Shown here piece by piece: positions 54,760 through 63,582 of a DNA stretch of 64,000 nt. A model generated the notes under the pieces. It did not search any database and had not been told where the DNA came from. It saw nothing but the letters and a program-made list of their open reading frames with translations. Made by a program: the position numbers and the translations under genes. Within the stretch, counting starts at the first letter, position 1. Each line of letters opens with the position of its first letter. The stretch comes from Piezodorus guildinii (lineage: Eukaryota > Arthropoda > Insecta > Hemiptera > Pentatomidae), in assembly GCA_023052935.1 (NCBI GenBank), contig CM041298.1, positions 21,754,871 through 21,818,870 of the forward strand, given 5' to 3'.

Positions 54760-55455
54760 TAAATTAGGACTATGCTATATAATAAGTTAGGACTATACTT
54801 CAGGTTAGTTAACAAATATTAAAAAATCCCACAATCAGATAATTTAAATTAACTTTATAGGGTTCAAGATATAAGTCATTATTCACGATCTAACAGATGT
54901 TTTGTAACCAATATATTTTTTATCCAGCTGAATTATTCAAGTTCTGGAGACACCACATCCATGAAAAATGTCAAAGCTTAATGCCAAGCTTTTGAGTAAT
55001 TCCATATCATCAAACCTTATAAATACTAAGGATTACCATCAGATGGTCTGAACACAGGTTAGCCAATTACTGTTTTTGTTTTGCTGAAGCGATGTACAAG
55101 CAATGAATCGCATACTCCAGTTTCGGATGTGGTTATCCTTGGAATTGCTTGGAGTTCTTTAGGTCACTTCCTCGTTCCAAAATTTTACCATTGACGACGC
55201 TCCTTTATCGAATCAATGGTCATGAGCAAAGGTCGAATTTCACTTCCCTTCTTTTTTTTTTGCAAAGAGGCCTTGCATAAATTTCATGAGAAGGAATGTC
55301 CGACAACGAAGAATTTGATAATTTAAACCAAATGTGTTGCTAAGTTATGTAAGAGAAAAAAACAAAACAATACAGATGGGCGCGAATACTGAACACATAA
55401 CCTTGTGCAGCTCAGTACCTTATTAGGTAAAAACTCTAACCATTCATGAGTTACG
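54760..55455. other. Stretch without assignable features
   Basis: Less AT-rich than average at 54900-55320. No frame above 60 codons and no repeat copy in the window, so it may be unique host DNA. Confidence 0.35.
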
Positions 55456-55459
55456 TGTC

Positions 55460-55570
55460 TTTTTACTTCAATTTAGCTACATACGAAATATACTAAGGGA
55501 AAATATTTTCATGGTGAAAACATTCCTATTTAAGTCTTCAATTTCACATTTTAGGACCATCTGTTAGTCG
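55460..55570 (-). mobile_element. Degenerate element A 3'-end fragment
   Basis: Resembles the 3' terminal block in minus orientation ('tactaagggaaaatatt', 'ttcacattttaggaccatct'). Strongly mutated. Confidence 0.4.
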
Positions 55571-55633
55571 GGGTTTCTGTGAATGTGCCTAGTCCAGCGG
55601 GATAAAATCTTGGTAAACCAAAATTTTATTTTT

Positions 55634-55991
55634 CTTCACAAATTAACACATAGTTTTTCTACGTTTCGGGGTTCTTTCCCCATTATCAAGACTTTTTTTA
55701 AAAACACTTTTTAGCACACAACACATTATTATACATTTACAACTTACTGCTATTCGTCCACTTAGATGTTTATGAACTAACTGTCTAACAGTAACTGTCT
55801 AATGTGTTGTGTGTTAAAAAGTGTTTTGAAAAAAAGTCTTGATAATCGGGAAAGAACCCCGAAACGTAGAAAAAACTATGTAATAAATTGTGAAGAAAAA
55901 TAAATGTATAATAAAAGGAATTTAAGGACTCCATTTTGTGTGAGTGTGAAATATTAAGTAAAACTTTTTAAGAAATTATAAAGGAAAAGAA
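55634..55991. mobile_element. Penelope-like insertion PLE-3, pseudo-LTR pair only
   Basis: Inverted arms 55634-55732 and 55795-55896 surround about 60 bp of spacer. Each holds the motif CTTGATAATGGGG - loop - CCCCGAAACGTAG (left on minus 55659-55690, right on plus 55838-55869, where one stem base is mutated). About 95 bp of extra sequence follow the right arm. The flanking 15-bp TSD caaaattttattttt (55619-55633, 55992-56006) is perfect. No coding region. Confidence 0.75.
55659..55690 (-). ncRNA. Hammerhead-like motif of PLE-3
   Basis: Minus strand: CTTGATAATGGGG, AAAGAA loop, CCCCGAAACGTAG. It has a perfect 4-bp helix II and the GAAAC core, but UUGAUAA in place of CUGANGA. Confidence 0.45.
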
Positions 55992-56130
55992 CAAAATTTT
56001 ATTTTTAATGTGCCTTTATGTGGAGAAAGCTTCAACAACCTTTTCACAAAAATTGACATACCTCATTACACCTCAATACCATGGATTTTACTATTGTACA
56101 TTAAATAATAAAAAAATAAATAAATAATAA

Positions 56131-57100
56131 AAAGAGAGAGAGAGAGAAGCACTAAATTGAATGATCTTAAATATCAAGTAGGTTTGGTCCTTTCTATTTA
56201 TTTTAGTTTTCCTCTGCTTAGAATTGTCTTTAAACATACTTTTTTCCCCTTTATATAGTTGTTATTATTTTTATTTATTACAATAATTTTTCCGCCATAC
56301 TTATGAACATGATTCTTTCTTTCATAAAATTCAGTATTTTTTTTTAAATATTTTTTTGAGTAATTTATTTTAACAAACTAAAATGTTTATAATCAAGTTA
56401 CATTCAGAGGATTTGTTTTTTAATCGAATCGGAAATTCAATTTTTCTGATTAAAAAATAAAGTAAAAATTCAAACTTAAAATAACATTTTATATTTCGTC
56501 GTAATCCTATGACAACCTGCCCTACAGTGTTCTTTAATGATATTTCGCATGTCCCGGTTGAACAGTTCCGCTATTTAACCTCCTGCTTGACCTAGTCATA
56601 CATGGAATCCGCATACAAGATTGAAAAGACAAGAAACTGCTCGCCGATTTCGGTGACTTCAACATTTACTTGACAGTCGCTCTAACCTTCCACTTAACTA
56701 CAAAAAACTTATTGACAATCATAAGGGCTATCTGGACCTACGGAGTTGAGCTTTGGGGCTTTACTAAACCATCAAACGCTTCCCGTATCATACCCTTACA
56801 ATTCAAAATCCTTATATGTAGCTGATTAGGCCCGTACCAGGTATCACTCCTTGCCTGAAAAACTCCACTCCCACTCTAATCCACTAGTTCCAATCCTTGC
56901 TTCCTCTTCAATTTCTGACAATCCGCCGAGGCGTCTGAAAATAAGGTTGCCTCGAGACCTTCTTGTTTAGATTCACTACTAAAGTGCTGCCAATGGGCAG
57001 TTTCTCTTCACGTTTTTTAAATTTATTTCACCATTAAGTAGCATATTTACTTGTTTTATTATAATATACAAATTGTGAATTTCCATTAAAAAAAAAAATA
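56131..57100 (+). repeat. Right arm of the foldback, containing Jockey copy J12
   Basis: 56131-56457 is the partner of 54258-53943. 56475-57095 is a degenerate Jockey copy: FYISS*SYDNLPYSVL-type start corresponding to TLRRNPMTTCPTVFF, then TRLKRQETARRFR and WTYGVELWGFTKPSNASRI, a deletion, and PPRRLKIRLPRDLLV near 56925-56970. The 3' UTR runs to an A-run and (CA)n at 57100-57124. 56813-56873 pairs with the left arm; 56878-57095 is directly repeated at 53520-53750. Confidence 0.75.
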
Positions 57101-57189
57101 CACACACACACACACACACACACATCACATATATATATATACGGGTAACTAACGAGTTAATAAGTGGATAAATAAATAAAAAACATTCG

Positions 57190-58030
57190 CATGATTTTTT
57201 TTTTTCTATCCTATTCTCATGATTTACAAAATCTCTAGTTTTTTTTTTCCTTCAAAATTAACATTTTTCCCCACTCTTCTGAACAGTAAACGTTGCCTGT
57301 CTAGTCTTTAAGCAATTTCCATAATGTGTTCCGAGACGTTCAACACTTAAAAATATTACTGAAATTATCGTTTCATTAGTAAATCAGTTTTAAACGTTCT
57401 CGTTTTAAGGCGATATATGTCTCTTAATTGGGCATTTCAGAAACGCCATTAAGCATACTTGATTACACTTTTTGAACTTTGTTCGAACTAACGATCAGGT
57501 GATAATTTTCGAAATCATTTATCTGGTCCGTTCAGTTTAAGTAAACTAATAAATTACTTTATTAATTGTAATGTACTCATAATACACAATGGTATATTTA
57601 TTTTCGAATAATTATTTTATGGTATTAAAATGTATATAGCTGTGTAGGAAATTGACTTGATGTAGATGATTATTACAATTAATTAATCAAAGACCTTAAA
57701 AAAGACGAACCATCAACTATGTCAATTTATATTTAAGAAAAATAGTGAATACTAAGTTCTAAAGGCTATATTTCTGTTATTTTTAAACAGATTTAAATTA
57801 TTCTTTTTTTTTTTTTTTTTTTTTTGTAGGATATTGAATCCTGTATCGATCAGCATTTCATGTTTTTTTAATCCAAAAATTCATACGGCAGACTTACGGT
57901 TAATTATAACTCTTGTGAGTTGTGAATTAACTATGATATAATAACATATAAGATTAATATACAAATTCAAATTTCGTTTTTACTTCTAGTACTTATTCTA
58001 ATAATATATATCTTCATTTATAGAAGAAAA
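57190..58030. other. AT-rich stretch, nothing identified
   Basis: A T-run at 57804-57826; otherwise no repeat or coding signal. Confidence 0.4.
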
Positions 58031-58396
58031 AATTCTGGTGCGCGCAACACACGACTTTCACTTACCCTCGTTTTAAAATAAAATCAAGAATTAAATATCG
58101 TTGGAGATTAAATAAGTTTAATAAATTTATTTAAAGAATTGAATTGTTTTTCGATAGAAACATGTGTTTTATTAAATAACCTATTATATTATTATCTACA
58201 ATAATCAGTTAGTTTTATCCTCATTCCGTCACATACTCTACTAAACTTTGTGTATAAGGTAATATTTTTTCTAAAATTTTTAGTTTTCCAACGGTATGTT
58301 ATACATATATATTACGGTTCTTATCTTTGAAAAAAATACTTTTAAGGTTGATTTTGGGCTGAATAATTCTTCCATTAATACTCATTCTTTTATTTC

Positions 58397-58430
58397 ATGA
58401 CGTTTCGGGATATTCTCCCATCTTCAGAAG
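58397..58430 (-). ncRNA. Hammerhead ribozyme-like motif of PLE-4
   Basis: Minus strand: CTGAAGA (matches CUGANGA), helix II from GGGA/TCCC around GAATA, then CGAAACGTC and ATG. The core residues and GUC cleavage triplet agree with the consensus; helix III is minimal and helix I is weak. Confidence 0.55.
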
Positions 58431-58860
58431 TCTACAAAAATTATATTAAGCAATTTACCATCACATTAAAAATTACTATAATGAAGTGAATGGTTTAAAA
58501 TTTTTTATAAATTAGGTGTCAATTGATAACAAAACTTTAAAACTATTAAATAACAAATTTTAAAATCATAAGGAGACATTAAAAGCAAAAATTTAACAAT
58601 GTTACATAGTACTTAGTTAAGTAAATAAATAAATATTATAAAGTTACCTTGTTATATATTCAGTAATCCCAACATTTTCACTAATCACACATTGAGCCAG
58701 GTAAAAAAGAAAAACGAAGTCAATATGTAAATACATCAGATCTGAGCATGAGTATTGCTCACATCTTTGTCCCAACTGGATTAAGGATTAGACCAATTTT
58801 TAACTTGTATATGGTTATTATTATTTCATATTGTGAAATTCTTTAAAATTTTATTATTAA

Positions 58861-59195
58861 TTATTTTATTATATTTTTAATTAAATCAGAATAGTGGTAA
58901 CGTAAATATCTTGAGTCAGTTTTAAAATTCACGGTTTTATCTATATTTTTATTGATATATATAGCCTCTATGGTTTTTATATTTTGTTTATTTTTGACTA
59001 TTTCCAAAATTTGTGGTCTATTGAGATCTAATTTATGTTTCAAATGGATGCTATGTTGTGATAAAGCAGTTGTATTTATATTTTTACTGTTGTTACAATT
59101 ACTTTTGTGCTGTTTAGTTCAAGTACTAACTTTTTTGGACGTTTCCCCTATGTAACATTTTTCACAGTCCAGACAATCTATTTCGTAATGAAACG
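58861..59195 (-). pseudogene. GIY-YIG endonuclease domain of PLE-4
   Basis: The minus strand decodes to HYEIDCLDCEKCYIGETSKK, with the C..C and Y-I-G of PLE nucleases, then a stop near 59125 (at a position where Arg is expected). TALSQHSIHLKHKLDLNRPQ and ILEIVKNKQNIKTIEAIYIN follow, the helical end of the domain including the catalytic-type Glu in IEAIYI, stopping at 58861. The Tyr of 'GIY' is preserved as HYE. Confidence 0.8.
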
Positions 59196-59691
59196 TCATG
59201 AAATAAAAGAATGAGTATTAATGGAAGAATTATTCAGCCCAAAATCAACCTTAATAATTAAATGAGCTCTTCCTTGTTTAGAATATATTGATATAAAAAA
59301 TACTTTTGTACTTTTCTCTTTCAGTTGATTATAAAATTCGTTCAACTTATATATTTAGCCGTTTTTTTTTATCGATGTTAACATCATGAAATGGTTAATG
59401 TTCTTAAATCTAAAAAAATAAAGATACTTTAGAGGAAGAAAATTTAAACTATCGGCATTTAAGCCGTGTCAGACTGTTTAAATCCGAAATAAACCAACAT
59501 CATATTAAAGCCCAATAAATTTTACATCGATATAGCGAGTTAAATTAAAATCGTTAGAGCCGGTTTTGAGAAAATCGTAAAAACATGTAAAATGCAAGGT
59601 ATAAAGTGGCACTTCTGGTTAACTGATTTTGATGAAAATGTTACTGTAACATCTCAGGCACAGACGCTCTGAGAATATGAAATTTCAGTTT

Positions 59692-59920
59692 ATTGTTTAT
59701 TTATTTAACGCCACTTTATGCTACTATGGCTAATCGGACGATGCTACAGTGGGAGTCCTAAATTTTGACTATCCAGGTTTTATTAGGATAGGGATCTTTA
59801 ACGAGTACCTGACATTGAACAGGCTCGGGACCACCTTTTAACGTCCCCTCCGAAGGACGGCGTAACTAAGGCAAATTTTTTACTCACTCGGATTTTTAGA
59901 CTAACCTAAAACCTAACTAA
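59692..59920 (-). repeat. SINE-I copy inside element A
   Basis: Tail-side 'tgtttatttatttaacgcca' through 'ggacggcgtaactaaggcaa'; the tRNA-like head is absent. The body is one of the least diverged of the family. Confidence 0.75.
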
Positions 59921-60129
59921 GGGAACCTAAAACGTGTATTTCCGTTAACAACTGGAATTCGAAAATTTTCACGATTTCAATAACTTTTCCTTACAATATA
60001 TTTCATTTTTTTTTTTTTTTTTTGTTTAGAGCAGTGTCCTGATCCTATAACTATATATATAATAAATATATAATATATAAAATGGCTGTATGGTGTATGC
60101 CCATGCCATCCATTCATGGAGAATTAAAA

Positions 60130-60560
60130 AAAAAAAAAAAAACAAATGTTTTTCTCTATCCTTAAAACTAACGGAGTTATTGAATAAAATAATATTAATC
60201 TGCCACCATTTTGAAACAAATCGGCTGAGATCAACGTCGAGGTGTTATGATCATCGTCGGATGGAAACATGTGTTTCCAACGTAACTAAATACGATTCTT
60301 TACAACGTTTTCAAATTTAACTTTATTTCATAACTTTTAAATTTATTTCATCAACTCAGGTAAGTGAAAGACGTGTATTGCGCGCACCAGATTTTTATAA
60401 TTAATCGCCCTTCCATGATTAGAAAACACTATAAAAATTATCTCCATCTTCAAAACTAACTGAGTTGTTATATTAAAACATTTTTAGTCGGATACCATGT
60501 TAAACAAATCGGCAGATATCAACATGGCGTTTAGATTATAGTTGGATGGTCAAGTGAGTC
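60130..60560. repeat. Repeat family C (two diverged direct copies) plus element A head
   Basis: 60140-60262 and about 60440-60560 share 'cttaaaactaacggagttat'-like and 'aaacaaatcggctgagatcaac'-like segments at the same spacing. Between them, 60262-60391 is a minus-strand element A 5' end (head TCTGGTGCGCGCAATACACG). The class of family C is unknown. Confidence 0.5.
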
Positions 60561-60564
60561 CTCT

Positions 60565-61230
60565 GCTCCATTAAACATATATATATTTTGTACAATGAAT
60601 ATAACATTTTTTGGAAAGACATGAAGAAAAATTTATAATCATTTTAAATATTATAATATTGAAAATTATCCTTAAATTTTTTGATGGCAACATCATCTCT
60701 TTTAATTTTATAATCCCTCGGAAAAATATTCCTTTTTAATAGCGAGTAGCCTTTTCAATTTTTCAAACATATCGAAGACTAAAAGGTTGGAAGTGAATAA
60801 ATAATTCAAAAAGGGGATATTTAATGAATAAAATCCCTGTCTTACAAGGAAGAAACCTACATTATTAATACCGGAGTTGAATAAAATAGCAAGCAAGGAT
60901 GCAGTTTTAAGAGCTCATCCGAAGCCCTTAGGGTTAGAATTACCGGGAGGAGTTGAGGGATCTTGGCACTTATTGAATATTTATGGACGAAAGGAAATCG
61001 CCCGAAATTCGATTTGCCAATTATCTCTTTAAGCATTTTAGAGTTAATCTCTTTTCTTATAAACCTTTACAGTCCAATTTAAGCATAAGATCGGAAGGTG
61101 GTCAGAAATCAAGCTGAATTCAGTGTATAGACTTGATTCAATACAACCATACATGCAAGAACAGTCAGAATACCATTTAGAAATCGAAAAACCTTAATCA
61201 CTGGCACATCAATATATAAGATACAATTTC
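60565..61230. other. Stretch without assignable features
   Basis: Only chance-length frames; no repeat match. 60900-61010 is somewhat less AT-rich. Confidence 0.35.
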
Positions 61231-61235
61231 TTCTA

Positions 61236-62147
61236 TTGGGTTGTGTCACATGAAATGTCCGTTTTCAAGGTAAAGGATTTTTATTAAAAATGCGATATGA
61301 AAACAAGATAATTTTATTCGAAGTATTTACCTTCTTTTTCTACACAATTTTCCCAGCTTGACACCAACTTTTTTTATCCCCGAACTGAAAAACTCTGAGC
61401 TTTGAAGTAAAACAAAATCTGAAAACGCACTTTTCACTTGAACATCATTTTCAAAAAGTTTTCTTTTGACGAAGTTGTCTAAATTCCTGAACAGGTGGTA
61501 ATCTGTTAGAAACGATTCGGGAGAATATGGTGGGTGCGGAAGAACTTCTTAGCCCAGTTCTTTCAATTTTTGCACGGTATGTTTTGAAACATAGGGTCTT
61601 GCTGCCGCTCACTGAGATCATGAGGTACCCATGTATCAAGCTTTTTTACTTTCACAATACACTTTAAATGTCTGGAAACGGTAGATGCACTTGCATTTAG
61701 TTGTGCTGAGAGTCCTTTAACTGTTTGTTAGGGGTTTCCTTCTACTGTATGTTAGAGGACATCGTTGTCAGTTACGGACGGAGGTCTTCCTCGGGGCAAG
61801 TTTCAAGTCGGTATCCCCAGCTGAAAACTTATCAAACCAACGGCGAATGGTCCGTTCATTAACACTCTCTCCCCCAAACGCCTTGCAAATATTTCTAGCG
61901 GCCTCAGCTGCTGAATGGCAGAGTTTAAACTCGTACAAAAGTATTACTCGAAAATCGCGTGTTTCCATGTTCATATTTCGAGGTATACTAAAAAAATGGG
62001 TAATTGATTGGGAAGCTAATGTTTATAATACAAAGTTAGAGGATTAGTAACTGTTTACTTTAAATATGTAAACATTCGAAAGAAAACAAAAATCCTTTAT
62101 GTATTTCAGAAACTATAAAAGCGGACATTTCATGTGAAACAACCCAA
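61236..62147 (-). mobile_element. Mariner family B, copy 2 (internally deleted, both TIRs)
   Basis: 26-bp TIRs starting TTGGGTTGTGTCACATGAAA (right end with one mismatch) lie between TA dinucleotides (61234-61235, 62148-62149). Length 912 bp. On the minus strand the N-terminal HTH frame 61974-61768 reads METRDFRVILLYEFKLCHSA, NICKAFGGESVNERTIRRWF. Later pieces, in broken frames, give KKLDTWVPHDLSERQQD and then jump to HVSKHTVQKLKELG and YSPDSF-type C-terminal sequence. The first and second catalytic Asp (up to HDNARP) are deleted, as in copy 1. Confidence 0.9.
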
Positions 62148-62418
62148 TATAACCTTCCGCTTCCAACGAAATAATATACAGAGAAAATACTTCATTTATA
62201 AATCAGTGCTGCCCGACAATATTCGGTTGCTTAAACACGGAACACTATAATTTTCTTAGACATATTTGTTTAAGATAATTATTAGTATGAGCATAGCATT
62301 AATATAATATGATAATACATTTTTTTTTTTCTAAATAAATTATTTCATTTTTCTTATTCTAATTTCTAATTTACTTTTATAAGTGTTGTGTGTGTGTATA
62401 TATATATACACATATATA

Positions 62419-63317
62419 TTGGGTTGATGCAAAATTAATGCAGGTTTCCTCTATTGCAATATCTTAATTCCAATTGTGTAAACAAAGCTAATCCTAACAT
62501 TGATCATTATTATACCAAAACAAACCTTATCTAATACCCTCTCTTTCACCATGAATTTGTTTAGTAAAATCGTTTTGTTCAGTGTGTTCAAAGGTCTTGA
62601 ATCGAAAATGTCAAAGTGCGATTTTCGTCAAATTTATTTTTACGAATTTAAATTAGGGCGCAGCGCTGCGCAAACGGCTCGTAATATTAATGAAGTGTGG
62701 GGTCAGGGGGCTATTAATGAGTGCACGGTGCAGCGTTGGTTCCAGAAGTTTCGCAGAGGAGATTTCGACCTCGAAGACAAGGAAGGTCGGGGCCGTCATC
62801 TTGCTCTGGACAACGACCAGCTGAGGTCAAAAGTGGAAGAAGACCCAACCAAAACCACACGAGAAATGGCGGCGGAACTCGGAACTCAAAAATTGCAACG
62901 TCTTTGCTCAGCATTGATGAATCGGATGGGGCCGATCCTGCTCCACGATAACGCCAGACCACACGTTGCACAACCAACGCTTCGACGACTGCACGAGTTG
63001 GGCTACGAAGTTCTCCAACATCCGCCTTATTCACCTGACCTCTCTCCTACAGACTTCCACTTTTTCAGGCATCTGGACAACTTTTTGAGGGAGAAAAATT
63101 TTCAAAACCAGGACGACATTGAAAATTCTTTTCGTGATTTCATTGAGTCCAGGGATTCGGATTTTTTTTCTGGTGGAATAAGAAAGCTTGTTGAACGTTG
63201 GCAAAAGTGCATTGATTCAGATGGAAATTATTTTGATTAAATATATATGGTTAAAGTAAAGATATGGCGTATTTACAATACCTACTAAAAACCTGCATTA
63301 ATTTTGCATCAACCCAA
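62419..63317 (+). mobile_element. Mariner family A, copy 2 (internally deleted, both TIRs)
   Basis: TIRs begin TTGGGTTGATGCAAAATTAA and are perfect inverse complements over the outer ~28 bp. Flanking TA at 62417-62418 and 63318-63319. 899 bp, differing from copy 1 at only a handful of positions. It lies next to an AT microsatellite. Confidence 0.95.
62608..63240 (+). CDS. Mariner transposase, in-frame deletion derivative (210 aa), copy 2
   Basis: Same architecture and deletion point as the copy at 21915-22547: HTH residues 1-90, junction near residue 93, D114 and D149 kept, first catalytic Asp missing. It differs by D5, G92, S101 and M107. D5 and G92 are the residues I would expect in an intact mariner, so this copy looks closer to the source. 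The frame is intact end to end. Confidence 0.85.
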   Translation: MSKCDFRQIYFYEFKLGRSAAQTARNINEVWGQGAINECTVQRWFQKFRRGDFDLEDKEGRGRHLALDNDQLRSKVEEDPTKTTREMAAELGTQKLQRLCSALMNRMGPILLHDNARPHVAQPTLRRLHELGYEVLQHPPYSPDLSPTDFHFFRHLDNFLREKNFQNQDDIENSFRDFIESRDSDFFSGGIRKLVERWQKCIDSDGNYFD

Positions 63318-63321
63318 TATA

Positions 63322-63582
63322 TTCGACATTTTCCCTTTTGTTTTTTTCAAAACTTGTTAAAATTTGTTCAAATTTTATATTTAGCCGGTTTTTATCAATC
63401 CTAATAAGGCGATCTAGTTTTTTTAATAATTTACAAAATAAAATGTTCTTTAGATAAGGAAAGTTCGAAATATCGACATTTAAGCACTATCAGACTATTT
63501 CAGTTGGAATGAAACCTACATAATATTAAAACTCATTAAATTTCACACCGGTTTAACGGGCTTAGTAAAAATTGTTAAAGCT
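63322..63582 (+). mobile_element. Element A internal fragment
   Basis: It holds core segments ('tagccggtttttatcaatcc', 'cgacatttaagcactatcag', 'aatgaaacctacataatatt') without head or 3' end. Cut on the right by a Jockey poly(A). Confidence 0.7.

Larger units (their letters stand above)
58344..59294 (-). mobile_element. Penelope-like element PLE-4 with GIY-YIG remnant and 13-bp TSD
   Basis: The TSD aaaaaatactttt (58331-58343, 59295-59307) is perfect. The ends are inverted copies: 58344-58406 against 59190-59253, outside which a ~41-bp tail (59254-59294) follows, as in PLE-1 and PLE-2b. The minus strand encodes a GIY-YIG domain directly downstream of the right repeat and ends with a 3' region carrying the ribozyme-like motif. 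RT is absent, so the copy is 5'-truncated. Confidence 0.85.
58034..60005 (+). mobile_element. Element A copy split by PLE-4 and by SINE-I
   Basis: Head TTCTGGTGCGCGCAACACAC at 58034, subterminal ACTTTCACTTAC, core up to 58343. It resumes at 59295 and runs to about 59691, is split again by SINE-I, and ends with the 3' block 59925-60005. The terminal palindrome is lost in a T-run. Confidence 0.8.
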
